Shown here piece after piece: positions 1 to 6,104 of a DNA stretch of 6,460 nt; the first letter of the stretch is position 1, and each line of letters begins with the position of its first letter. The stretch spans positions 1 through 6,460 of the forward strand of contig JAFXNX010000033.1 in assembly GCA_017529175.1 (NCBI GenBank), read 5' to 3'. The notes beneath the pieces are model-generated. The model ran no database searches, was not told the origin of the DNA, and was given only the letters and a program-made list of their open reading frames with translations. The translations under genes were made by a program, and so were the position numbers. Origin of the DNA: Clostridia bacterium (lineage in GTDB: Bacteria; Bacillota_A; Clostridia; Oscillospirales; CAG-272).

Positions 1-1273
1 CCTCAGACAGAAGATCCTGTTCTCCGCTTTCATCATTCTTCTCTACAGAATAGGCGTTACGATACCGGTTCCGTTCATCAACCCGGAGATCCTGTCCAGC
101 TATATGGACACAACGTCCGGCTCGATGCTCCAGTATCTGAATATCCTTTCAGGTAACGCTTTCTCTCAGGCAACACTGTTTGCGCTCGGTATTTCACCGT
201 ACATCACATCATCCATCGTCATCCAGCTTCTCGCAGTTGCGATCCCCGCTCTCGAAAAGCTCTCCAAGGAAGGCGAGGAGGGTCAGAAGAAGCTCAACCA
301 GATCACAAGATACGTTACGGTCGGTCTTGCGCTTCTCACCAGTTTCGGATATTACTCGATGCTTAACGCCAACGGTATTATCCAGGGAACAGATCCCGCA
401 TGGTTCAGCGCTGTGGTCATCATAGCGTGCTACTGCGCAGGTTCCGCGCTCGTCATGTGGCTTGCGGAAAAGATTAATGACAAGGGTATCGGCAACGGTA
501 TCTCCCTCATCCTTTTCGCAAACATCGTGTCCCGCGGACCGTCGCTCCTTCTGAATCTGTGGAACTATATAGCTAACCCGGACAAGATGAATGTTTCCCG
601 CACAGTCGGTATCATCATCGCAGTCCTGGCTATCATCATCGCTCTCGCTATGATCACGTTCATCGTGTTCATGACCGACAGCGAACGCAGAATTCCCGTT
701 CAGTACGCGAAGAAGACTGTCGGACGTAAGATGTACGGCGGTCAGAGCTCCAACTTGCCTATCAAGTTGAACATGACAGGCGTTATGCCGATCATCTTCG
801 CGAACTCCATCATATCGATCCCCGCGACGATCGCGGTGTTCGCTCCTCCGACAGAAGGAACGTTCTGGGCAGGATTCCAGAACCTCTTCAGCTCGGACCA
901 CTGGTTTTACGCAGTTCTCACGTTCGTTCTTATCATTGCTTTCGCATACTTCTACGTCGCGATCTCTTTCAATCCCGTTGAAGTTGCAAACAACCTTAAG
1001 AACAACGGCGGCTCCGTTCCGGGTATCCGTCCCGGCAGACCGACTGCGGATTATATCAGAAGGATCACGAACCGTATAACTCTTATCGGCGCTATCATGC
1101 TCGGCTTCATCGCTATCGTTCCGCTTATCGCGAACATCGCATCCGGCGGCAAGATGAGCTCTCTCGCATTCGGCGGAAGCTCGATCATCATCGTTGTCGG
1201 CGTTGTTCTTGAGACGGCAAGAGAGATCGAAGGACAGATGACGATGCGTCACTATAAGGGATTCCTTCAGTAA
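1..1273 (+). CDS. secY: SecY, channel subunit of the Sec protein translocase (5' end missing)
   Basis: SecY is the multi-spanning membrane protein that forms the protein-conducting channel with SecE and SecG; SecA or the ribosome docks on it. The reading frame is open from base 2 (LRQKILFSAF...), well upstream of the first ATG at 104, so the gene enters the window already started. By comparison with the family only about 12-16 N-terminal residues are missing. Visible are the first transmembrane segment with YRIGVTIPVPFI, the plug and TM2 region ending in LFALGISPYITSSIVIQLL (around bases 179-235), the DKGIGNGISLILFANI segment, the ERRIPVQYAKK segment after TM5, and the C5 cytoplasmic loop NPVEVANNLKNNGGSVPGIR (from base 971) followed by PGRPTADYI, which contacts SecA and ribosomes. 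The protein ends HYKGFLQ, a short tail typical of Bacillota. The stop is 11 bases before adk, so the two are very likely co-transcribed. Identity is certain; the true start lies outside the window. Confidence 0.98.
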   Translation, partial: LRQKILFSAFIILLYRIGVTIPVPFINPEILSSYMDTTSGSMLQYLNILSGNAFSQATLFALGISPYITSSIVIQLLAVAIPALEKLSKEGEEGQKKLNQITRYVTVGLALLTSFGYYSMLNANGIIQGTDPAWFSAVVIIACYCAGSALVMWLAEKINDKGIGNGISLILFANIVSRGPSLLLNLWNYIANPDKMNVSRTVGIIIAVLAIIIALAMITFIVFMTDSERRIPVQYAKKTVGRKMYGGQSSNLPIKLNMTGVMPIIFANSIISIPATIAVFAPPTEGTFWAGFQNLFSSDHWFYAVLTFVLIIAFAYFYVAISFNPVEVANNLKNNGGSVPGIRPGRPTADYIRRITNRITLIGAIMLGFIAIVPLIANIASGGKMSSLAFGGSSIIIVVGVVLETAREIEGQMTMRHYKGFLQ

Positions 1274-1284
1274 TTGGTGGATCT

Positions 1285-1926
1285 ATGGCACGGGAATTTA
1301 AATTAATACTTCTCGGCGCTCCCGGAGCGGGCAAAGGCACACAGGCGGAGATAATTTCAAAGAACTATGCCATTCCCGCCATCTCCACCGGAGCGATAAT
1401 CAGAGCAGCCATTAAGAACGGTACGGAAATGGGCAAAGCTGCCCGTGAATATACCGAGAGCGGCGCTCTGGTACCCGATTCGGTAGTCATCGGAATAATC
1501 AAAGAACGTCTTTCCGAACCCGACTGCAAGGGTGGTTTCATACTTGACGGTTTTCCGCGCACCGTTCCTCAGGCCGAAGCGCTTGAAGAGATGGGCGTTG
1601 AGATAACAGACGTCATCAGTATCGAAGTCCCCGACGAATCGATCCTTGAGCGCATGAGCGGACGCCGCGTATGCAAAGCATGCGGCACGACGTATCATGT
1701 AAAGTATAATCCTTCACCTGCGGGTGACAACTGTCACTGCGGCGAAGAATTGACTATCAGGGCGGACGACGACCCGGAGGTCGTCAAGAGCCGTCTTATA
1801 ACGTATCACGAGCAGACCGAACCGCTCAAAGATTTCTACGCAAAGCGCGGAAAGCTCAAGACGGTAATAGGTCAGGAAAAGCTTGAAGATACCACTGCGC
1901 TCGTCAGCGCGGCGCTTGACGCCTGA
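1285..1926 (+). CDS. adk: Adenylate kinase, zinc-type long form
   Basis: Cytoplasmic enzyme catalysing ATP + AMP = 2 ADP, which keeps the adenylate pool balanced. The 213 residues fit the long bacterial form. Seen: the P-loop GAPGAGKGT at residues 11-19, the AMP-binding segment with STGAIIRAAI (34-43), GFILDGFPRT at 84-93, and a LID domain around 127-165 that carries four cysteines, C130, C133, C150 and C152. In Gram-positive zinc-type enzymes the four ligands form CX2C...CX2C (or a final Asp). Here the second pair is CxC, and downstream LID residues (R159, R170) sit one position earlier than usual, so one residue has been deleted; zinc binding is likely but not proven. ATG at 1285 is preceded by GGTGG at 1276-1280, a short 4-base spacing, and is supported by the canonical start of the first beta strand (FKLILLGAPG). 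The place between secY and map is standard in Bacillota. Identity is certain. Confidence 0.98.
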   Translation: MAREFKLILLGAPGAGKGTQAEIISKNYAIPAISTGAIIRAAIKNGTEMGKAAREYTESGALVPDSVVIGIIKERLSEPDCKGGFILDGFPRTVPQAEALEEMGVEITDVISIEVPDESILERMSGRRVCKACGTTYHVKYNPSPAGDNCHCGEELTIRADDDPEVVKSRLITYHEQTEPLKDFYAKRGKLKTVIGQEKLEDTTALVSAALDA

Positions 1927-1947
1927 CGGCACGGGTGAATTTGAATC

Positions 1948-2700
1948 ATGATTTATGTTAAGAATTCGGAACAGTTAAAGAAAATGCGGCTCGCGGGGCG
2001 TATCACCGGTGAGGCGATACAGCTCGCGGGCGAAGCAGTGCGGGAGGGGATCTCGACTGCCGAGTTGGACAGGATAATCAGGCATCACATTGAAAAATGC
2101 GGCGCCCGTCCCTCCTTCCTCGGATACGGCGGTTTTCCCGCCTCCGCCTGCATAAGTATCAACGACGAAGTCATCCACGGCATTCCTTCCCCGAAGAGAT
2201 ATCTCAAGGAAGGCGACATCGTAAAGATCGACGTCGGCGCCTTCATCGGCGGATACCACGGTGACAGCGCGAATACGTTTCCCGTCGGAAAAGTCAGCGA
2301 CGAGGCTATGCGGCTGATCGAAGTTACGAAAGAGAGCTTCAGACGCGGCGTCGAGCAGGCGCTGATCGGAAATCGCATAGGCGATATCGGTCACGCGGTC
2401 GATTCCTACGTCAGGTCGTTCGGCTTTTCGGCGGTAAGAGAATACGTCGGCCATGGAGTGGGACGCGATCTTCACGAAGATCCGAGCGTTCCTAACTACG
2501 GAACTGCCGGTCACGGCGTAAAGCTGTGCCGCGGCATGGTCATCGCGATAGAGCCGATGATCAACGCCGGAGTTCCCGGAGTTATCCAGCTCGCTGACGG
2601 ATGGACCGTAATAACCGCGGACAGAAAACTGTCGGCGCATTACGAACACACCGTGGCGATAACGGACGACGGACCGGTCCTTCTGACCGAGGTTAATTAA
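1948..2700 (+). CDS. map: Type I methionine aminopeptidase
   Basis: Removes the initiator methionine from new proteins whose second residue is small, acting after peptide deformylase near the ribosome exit. The 250 residues match the short bacterial type Ia enzyme with no N-terminal extension. All five metal ligands of the pita-bread fold are visible: D95 (KIDVGA), D106 (HGDSANTF), H169 (VGHGVGR), E202 (AIEPM) and E233 (HYEHT). The catalytic and substrate histidines H77 (VIHGIP) and H176 (DLHEDP) are also present. Each is two positions earlier than in the E. coli enzyme, consistent with a slightly shorter N-terminus. The ATG at 1948 is 21 bases after adk, with only a weak ribosome site (GGGTG, 1933-1937). 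That suggests modest translation or dependence on ribosomes arriving from adk; this is inference. The last codons contain the probable ribosome site of the next gene. Identity is certain. Confidence 0.98.
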   Translation: MIYVKNSEQLKKMRLAGRITGEAIQLAGEAVREGISTAELDRIIRHHIEKCGARPSFLGYGGFPASACISINDEVIHGIPSPKRYLKEGDIVKIDVGAFIGGYHGDSANTFPVGKVSDEAMRLIEVTKESFRRGVEQALIGNRIGDIGHAVDSYVRSFGFSAVREYVGHGVGRDLHEDPSVPNYGTAGHGVKLCRGMVIAIEPMINAGVPGVIQLADGWTVITADRKLSAHYEHTVAITDDGPVLLTEVN

Positions 2701-2702
2701 AA

Positions 2703-2975
2703 ATGTCAGACGTAAAAGTCGGCACCGCGGTCGTCCCTGTGAACGGAAGATACGGCGGCAGAAAAATGGTCGCCATCGAAGTTTGCGCGGGATACGCAAA
2801 GATTTGCGACGGCAGAAGACGGCGTATCGGGAAACCGAAAAGGAAAAAGCTTTGTCACTTGAGCGTAATTTCCCCGGACGCTCCCCGCCTTGAGGTCAAT
2901 GCTGGACTTACAGACGGCGCGGTAAGGCGGTATCTCGCATCGCTTCCGGCAGACGCAAATATTCCGGATGATTAA
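2703..2975 (+). CDS. Small KOW-domain RNA-binding protein (L14e-like)
   Basis: A 90-residue basic protein. Residues about 5-55 look like a single KOW/SH3-like barrel: VGTAVVPVNGRYGGRKMVAI is the KOW loop-strand motif, followed by a strand with a run of arginines (ICDGRRRRIGKPKRKK) suited to RNA contact and then a LCHLSVI strand. Residues 60-90 are less conserved and end acidic (ADANIPDD). Proteins of this kind, annotated as KOW-domain or L14e/L27e-like RNA-binding proteins, are common between map and infA in Bacillota; the exact role is not established to my knowledge, and a ribosome-related function is inferred from the domain and the neighbours. The ATG is two bases after the map stop. The likely ribosome site, GAGGT at 2689-2693, lies inside map, which implies translational coupling. 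The Shine-Dalgarno position and the match of VGTAVV to the usual domain start support the chosen start. Confidence 0.88.
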   Translation: MSDVKVGTAVVPVNGRYGGRKMVAIEVCAGYAKICDGRRRRIGKPKRKKLCHLSVISPDAPRLEVNAGLTDGAVRRYLASLPADANIPDD

Positions 2976-2977
2976 AA

Positions 2978-2997
2978 CACGATTCAGCACGATTCAG
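2978..2997 (+). repeat. Tandem 10-bp direct repeat before infA
   Basis: The ten bases CACGATTCAG occur twice in perfect tandem (2978-2987 and 2988-2997), starting two bases after the KOW gene stop and ending before the infA ribosome site. The unit is not palindromic and no third full copy follows. It may be replication slippage in a non-coding spacer; no function can be read from it. Confidence 0.85.
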
Positions 2998-3012
2998 AAT
3001 GATAGTTGATAC

Positions 3013-3019
3013 AGGAGGA
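3013..3019 (+). promoter_or_regulatory. Ribosome binding site that fixes the infA start
   Basis: AGGAGGA is a full-strength Shine-Dalgarno sequence. It stands eight bases (counted from AGGAGG) before the TTG at 3027, an ideal spacing. In-frame TTG codons at 3006 (upstream of the site) and 3021 (two bases after it) are therefore poor starts. Confidence 0.9.
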
Positions 3020-3026
3020 ATTGATT

Positions 3027-3245
3027 TTGCCCAAGGATGATGTCATTGAATTTGAGGGAGTTGTAGTAGAAGCTCTCCCCAACGCAACGTTCAAAGTAAA
3101 GCTTCCGAACGAAATGATCGTTACAGCATGCATTTCCGGAAAGCTCAGAATGAACTATATAAAGATCCTTCCCGGCGACAAGGTAACGGTCGAGGTATCG
3201 ATCTATGACCCCACGAAGGGAAGAATAACCTGGCGTACGAAGTGA
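3027..3245 (+). CDS. infA: Translation initiation factor IF-1 (TTG start)
   Basis: IF-1 binds the A site of the 30S subunit and, with IF-2 and IF-3, directs the initiator tRNA to the P site. The protein is a single OB-fold. Starting at the TTG gives exactly 72 residues, the standard length, beginning [11 protein letters not shown] and ending GRITWRTK. Conserved parts seen are [18 protein letters not shown] (12-29), [20 protein letters not shown] (36-55) and YDPTKGRI (60-67). Residue 35 is Cys (TACISGK) where the family usually has His (AHISGK), a mild oddity in a loop near the RNA-binding face. An open frame reaches back to a TTG at 3006, but that would put the AGGAGG site inside the gene and add residues not found in the family. 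The gene sits between the KOW gene and rpmJ as usual in Bacillota. Identity is certain and the start is strongly supported. Confidence 0.97.
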   Translation: MPKDDVIEFEGVVVEALPNATFKVKLPNEMIVTACISGKLRMNYIKILPGDKVTVEVSIYDPTKGRITWRTK

Positions 3246-3280
3246 TCGCCCGATCGCAAATACGCAAAAAACTACGATGA

Positions 3281-3287
3281 AAGGTGG
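3281..3287 (+). promoter_or_regulatory. Ribosome binding site for rpmJ
   Basis: AAGGTGG stands eight bases before the TTG at 3296. Its strength and spacing support the TTG as the true start of the very short L36 gene, which has no ATG in frame near this position. Confidence 0.85.
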
Positions 3288-3295
3288 AAAGTACT

Positions 3296-3409
3296 TTGAA
3301 AGTAAAACCTTCCGTTAAAAAGATCTGCGAGAAGTGCAAGATAATCAAAAGGCACGGACGCATAATGGTCATCTGCGACAACCCCAAGCATAAGCAGAGA
3401 CAGGGCTGA
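3296..3409 (+). CDS. rpmJ: 50S ribosomal protein L36 (bL36), zinc-binding form, TTG start
   Basis: The smallest ribosomal protein, bound to 23S rRNA in the large subunit. Translating from TTG at 3296 gives 37 residues, [15 protein letters not shown] followed by [22 protein letters not shown], a full match to the family in length and sequence. The four zinc ligands C11, C14, C27 and H32 are present, so this is the zinc-containing (C+) form rather than the cysteine-less paralogue some bacteria express under zinc limitation. The gene is easy to miss because it is short and does not start with ATG. It lies between infA and rpsM as expected, and the spacer before it (3246-3295) holds only short GATCGC and CGCAAA direct repeats and the ribosome site. 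Identity and start are both firm. Confidence 0.97.
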   Translation: MKVKPSVKKICEKCKIIKRHGRIMVICDNPKHKQRQG

Positions 3410-3442
3410 TAAAGAGCCCGGCACAACGCGGCGCAAGCTGCG
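3403..3442 (+). promoter_or_regulatory. Two short hairpins in the rpmJ-rpsM gap
   Basis: First stem: GGGCT 3403-3407 pairs with AGCCC 3415-3419 around a 7-base loop that holds the last two bases of the rpmJ stop codon. Second stem: CGCGGC 3427-3432 pairs with GCTGCG 3437-3442, including one G-U pair, around the loop GCAA, a GNRA tetraloop. Seven A residues and the rpsM ribosome site (AAAGAGGTG, 3457-3465) follow. There is no U-run after either stem, so these are not terminators. In E. coli the S4 repressor binds a structured leader at this same gene junction, but the sequence here does not by itself show such a site. Function is inferred and uncertain. Confidence 0.4.
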
Positions 3443-3475
3443 AAAAAAATTAACGTAAAGAGGTGAAATAATCAC

Positions 3476-3844
3476 ATGGCTCGTATATCCGGTGTTGATA
3501 TTCCGAATCAGAAGCGTGTAGAGATCGCCCTCACTTACATCTACGGTATAGGTCTTACCAGCTCGAAGAAGATCCTTGCCAAGACAGGCATCGATCCCGA
3601 CAAGAGAGCAAAGGATCTGACCGAAGACGAGATCTCAAAGCTTCGTGACGAAATTGAAAACCATTACAAGGTCGAAGGTGAGCTTCGCCGTGAAGTAGCT
3701 CTCAACATCAAGAGACTCGTTGAGATCAAGTGCTATCGCGGTATAAGACACAGAAGAGGACTTCCCGTAAGAGGCCAGCGTACAAAGACTAACGCAAGAA
3801 CTCGTAAGGGTCCCGCTAAGACGATCGCTAACAAGAAGAAATAA
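3476..3844 (+). CDS. rpsM: 30S ribosomal protein S13 (uS13)
   Basis: S13 sits in the head of the small subunit, contacts 16S rRNA and takes part in bridges to the large subunit and in contacts with P-site tRNA through its basic tail. The 122 residues match the family length. Seen are the N-terminal [20 protein letters not shown], the helix-two-turn-helix segment with [12 protein letters not shown] (23-34), and the highly conserved [20 protein letters not shown] (88-107) followed by [15 protein letters not shown], the flexible basic tail. The ATG at 3476 has an AAAGAGGTG ribosome site at 3457-3465. The 66-base gap upstream can form two hairpins. The gene is followed after 24 bases by rpsK, the usual alpha-operon order. 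Identity is certain. Confidence 0.98.
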   Translation: MARISGVDIPNQKRVEIALTYIYGIGLTSSKKILAKTGIDPDKRAKDLTEDEISKLRDEIENHYKVEGELRREVALNIKRLVEIKCYRGIRHRRGLPVRGQRTKTNARTRKGPAKTIANKKK

Positions 3845-3868
3845 TAGGAAAGGAGTCAGATCAGATTA

Positions 3869-4264
3869 ATGGCAAAGGTAGCAAAAAAAGTTATTAAGAA
3901 GCGCCGTGACCGTAAGAATATCGAAAAAGGCGCTGCGCATATCAGTTCTTCGTTCAATAATACGATAGTAACTATCACCGACGTTGCCGGCAACACGATC
4001 TCGTGGGCGTCCGCAGGCGAACTCGGCTTTAAGGGCTCAAGAAAGTCAACTCCTTTCGCAGCTCAGATGGCGGCTGAAACAGCAGCTAAGATCGCTATGG
4101 AGCATGGCATGAAGACTCTTGAAGTATTTGTTAAAGGCCCCGGTTCGGGAAGAGAAGCGGCTATCCGCGCGCTCGCAACGACAGGTCTTAACATCACTCT
4201 TATCAAAGACGTAACTCCCATCCCTCATAACGGCTGCCGTCCCCCGAAGCGCCGTCGTGTATGA
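3869..4264 (+). CDS. rpsK: 30S ribosomal protein S11 (uS11)
   Basis: S11 lies on the platform of the small subunit near the E-site mRNA and helps shape the decoding region during late assembly. The 131 residues match the family. Conserved parts seen are [20 protein letters not shown] (21-40), [20 protein letters not shown] (48-67), [16 protein letters not shown] and the C-terminal [15 protein letters not shown]. The Asn-Gly at 121-122 corresponds to the position known to form isoaspartate in E. coli S11. The ATG at 3869 follows AAAGGAG at 3849-3855; the 13-base spacing is longer than for its neighbours, but no better in-frame start is present and the N-terminus is lysine-rich as is common in Bacillota. 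It lies 24 bases after rpsM and 26 before rpsD. Identity is certain. Confidence 0.98.
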   Translation: MAKVAKKVIKKRRDRKNIEKGAAHISSSFNNTIVTITDVAGNTISWASAGELGFKGSRKSTPFAAQMAAETAAKIAMEHGMKTLEVFVKGPGSGREAAIRALATTGLNITLIKDVTPIPHNGCRPPKRRRV

Positions 4265-4290
4265 AATAATTTGAAGGAGGATAACAAGTT

Positions 4291-4917
4291 ATGGCCAGAT
4301 ATACAGGACCTTCCTGCAAGCTTTGCCGCAGAGAAGGAAGAAAACTGTTTCTCAAAGGCGAACGCTGCATGACAGACAAGTGCGCTCTTACAAGACGCTC
4401 CACAGTCCCCGGTCAGCACGGCGCAGGTCGTAAGTCCGTCAAGGAATACGGTCTCCAGCTCAGAGAGAAGCAGACAGCCCGCCGTTACTACGGTGTTCAG
4501 GAAAAACAGTTCAAAAAATACTATGTTGCAGCCGACAAGAAAGAAGGAATCGCAGGCGAAAACCTCCTCTCCCTTCTCGAACGCCGTCTCGACAATGCAG
4601 TTTACAGAATGGGTATGGCATCCAGCCGTAAGGAAGCAAGACAGCTCGTTCGTCACGCGCACTTCACGCTCAACGGAAAGAAAGTCGACATCCCGTCGAT
4701 CATTCTCAAAGTCGGCGACGTTATAGCTCTTAAGGATAAGAGCCGCGGCTCCGAAAAGTTCAAAGCGCTTGTTGAAACGATGGCGGACGTAAACGCTCCG
4801 AAGTGGCTCGACGTAGATACCGAAGCGGTTAGCGCAAAAGTTATCGCTATCCCCGACAGAGAAGACGTTGATTTCGAATTCAACGAACAGCTTATCATCG
4901 AGCTCTATTCCAAATAA
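4291..4917 (+). CDS. rpsD: 30S ribosomal protein S4 (uS4), zinc-binding form
   Basis: S4 is a primary assembly protein that nucleates folding of the 16S rRNA 5' domain and lines the mRNA entry channel. In several bacteria it also represses its own operon. The 208 residues match the usual length. The N-terminus carries C9, C12, C26 and C31 (CX2C-X13-CX4C), the zinc-binding C+ form. [20 protein letters not shown] (54-73) and the S4 RNA-binding domain, about 94-158 ([20 protein letters not shown], then [21 protein letters not shown]), are clear. ATG at 4291 has a strong AAGGAGG site at 4274-4280. Its position between rpsK and rpoA is the clostridial arrangement and differs from B. subtilis. The gap that follows, before rpoA, is the longest in the window and may be structured. 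Identity is certain. Confidence 0.98.
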   Translation: MARYTGPSCKLCRREGRKLFLKGERCMTDKCALTRRSTVPGQHGAGRKSVKEYGLQLREKQTARRYYGVQEKQFKKYYVAADKKEGIAGENLLSLLERRLDNAVYRMGMASSRKEARQLVRHAHFTLNGKKVDIPSIILKVGDVIALKDKSRGSEKFKALVETMADVNAPKWLDVDTEAVSAKVIAIPDREDVDFEFNEQLIIELYSK

Positions 4918-4934
4918 TAACCTGCACGAGCGCC

Positions 4935-5047
4935 GACCGTCACAGTCAGCGTATGCGGACTTTGTTTGGCGGCGGCACGGTCAATTTGCGAAACACCAGA
5001 ACTTGCTTTGCACGGTGGCAAAGCGCAAATATGGAATATGGATTTGC
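4935..5047 (+). promoter_or_regulatory. Possible structured RNA leader between rpsD and rpoA
   Basis: This lies in the 158-base gap 4918-5075. Domain 1: GACCGT 4935-4940 pairs with ACGGTC 4977-4982. Nested directly inside its 5' strand, 4941-4964 forms a hairpin (CA/TG, AGTC/GACT and GC/GC helices with two mismatches and loop GTAT). Domain 2: ATTTGCG 4984-4990 pairs with CGCAAAT 5024-5030, and CTTTGC 5006-5011 pairs with GCAAAG 5018-5023 around a 6-base loop. The GCAAAT strand (5025-5030) can instead pair with ATTTGC at 5042-5047, so two exclusive folds are possible. The rpoA ribosome site (5061-5066) is not covered by either fold, and no U-run marks a terminator. The pairings are seen by eye; whether they form or regulate anything is inference. 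Confidence 0.4.
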
Positions 5048-5075
5048 ATAAATTGAATACAGGAGGGTTAATAAC

Positions 5076-6047
5076 ATGATTGAAATAGAGAAGCCGAACA
5101 TCGCCGGTATGGATCTCAGCGAGGACGGCAGAAGCGGTAAGTTTGTGATCGAGCCGCTCGAACGCGGATACGGTATCACACTCGGTAACTCTCTGCGCAG
5201 AGTGTTGCTCAGCTCCTTACCCGGAGTTGCTGTGACAAATATCAAGATAGACGGAGTACTTCACGAGATCTCGACGATCCCGGGCGTCAAAGAAGACGTG
5301 ACCGAGATAGTCGTAAACGTTAAAGGTATCACCGCAAAGCTTTACTGCTCGACTCCCAAGTCGGTAATCATCGACGTTACGGGTGCTTGCGAAGTTACGG
5401 CGGGCGATATCGTTGGCGACGCGGATATCGAGATACTCAACCCCGAATGGCACATTGCGACAGTTGGAGAAAACACGAGATTCCATATGGAACTCACGTT
5501 CTCGAGCGGTCGCGGCTACGTTTCGGGCGAGAGAAACAAACAGATATACGCCGAAGAGAATCCCGATACTTCCGCACCTATCGGAACAATTTTCACAGAT
5601 TCCATTTATACGCCTGTATATAATGTGGATTACACGGTTGAGAATACCCGTGTCGGAAATATAACCGACTACGACAAGCTGACGCTTGAACTTCTCACAA
5701 ACGGTACGATCTCAGCGAAAGAAGCGGTTTCCCTTGCTGCCAAGATACTCAACGAGCATCTCAACTTGTTCGTAGATCTGTCGGACGAGGCAAAACACGC
5801 TGAAATTATGGTAGAGCGTGAGGAAACCATCAAGGAAAAAGTCCTTGAGATGACCATTGAGGATCTTGAAATGTCCGTTCGCAGCTTCAACTGCTTGAAG
5901 CGCGCGGGCATCAATACGGTCGAAGATCTTACGAACCGTACTGAAGAAGAAATGATCAAGGTTCGTAACCTCGGCAAGAAATCGCTTGAAGAAGTCATTC
6001 AGAAACTTCATTCTCTCGGCCTCGAGCTGAAGAAGGAAGAAGACTGA
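5076..6047 (+). CDS. rpoA: DNA-directed RNA polymerase alpha subunit
   Basis: Alpha dimerises to start assembly of the core polymerase, and its C-terminal domain contacts UP-element DNA and activators. The 323 residues are slightly longer than the roughly 314 of B. subtilis. The N-terminal domain (about 1-235) shows [20 protein letters not shown] (30-49), the dimer and beta contact region, then [16 protein letters not shown] and [15 protein letters not shown] (188-202). The C-terminal domain (about 255-320) shows [19 protein letters not shown] (267-285) and [12 protein letters not shown], which include the DNA-binding residues. Residues 151-170 are a few residues longer than in B. subtilis. 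At 172-178 the protein reads IFTDSIY where relatives usually have a proline before the VDSI or IDSI motif. ATG at 5076 follows a strong AGGAGG at 5061-5066. Identity is certain. Confidence 0.99.
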   Translation: MIEIEKPNIAGMDLSEDGRSGKFVIEPLERGYGITLGNSLRRVLLSSLPGVAVTNIKIDGVLHEISTIPGVKEDVTEIVVNVKGITAKLYCSTPKSVIIDVTGACEVTAGDIVGDADIEILNPEWHIATVGENTRFHMELTFSSGRGYVSGERNKQIYAEENPDTSAPIGTIFTDSIYTPVYNVDYTVENTRVGNITDYDKLTLELLTNGTISAKEAVSLAAKILNEHLNLFVDLSDEAKHAEIMVEREETIKEKVLEMTIEDLEMSVRSFNCLKRAGINTVEDLTNRTEEEMIKVRNLGKKSLEEVIQKLHSLGLELKKEED

Positions 6048-6072
6048 TCGCGCATCGTGAAGACACACGCAG

Positions 6073-6086
6073 GCAAATAATTTTGC
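6073..6086 (+). promoter_or_regulatory. Small hairpin just before the rplQ ribosome site
   Basis: GCAAA 6073-6077 can pair with TTTGC 6082-6086 around the loop TAAT. It ends right before AAAGGAGG (6087-6094), the ribosome site of rplQ. Five mostly A-U pairs form only a weak stem, so any effect on initiation would be slight. The rest of the 57-base gap shows nothing else. Confidence 0.3.
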
Positions 6087-6104
6087 AAAGGAGGACATAT
6101 TGAA

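Noticed and set aside
209..1252. 347-codon open frame on the minus strand, antisense to secY
   Set aside because: It is exactly opposite an unambiguous secY, has no ribosome site or recognisable domain, and its Asp/Arg-rich composition is what the complement of a hydrophobic gene gives.
1975..2799. 274-codon open frame on the minus strand across map and the KOW gene
   Set aside because: It overlaps two genes with clear family motifs and resembles no known protein; it is a by-product of codon bias.
3006..3245. IF-1 starting at TTG 3006
   Set aside because: It would place the AGGAGG site inside the gene and add seven residues absent from the family; TTG 3027 gives the standard 72 residues.
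3427..3452. Intrinsic terminator after rpmJ
   Set aside because: The stem is followed by an A-run, not a U-run, on the transcribed strand, and no A-run precedes the stem to make a minus-strand terminator.
5008..5035. Possible promoter TTGCAC - 16 bases - TATGGA upstream of rpoA
   Set aside because: Only three of six bases match the consensus in each box, and the segment is better explained as part of the hairpin region. An internal promoter cannot be excluded but is not supported.
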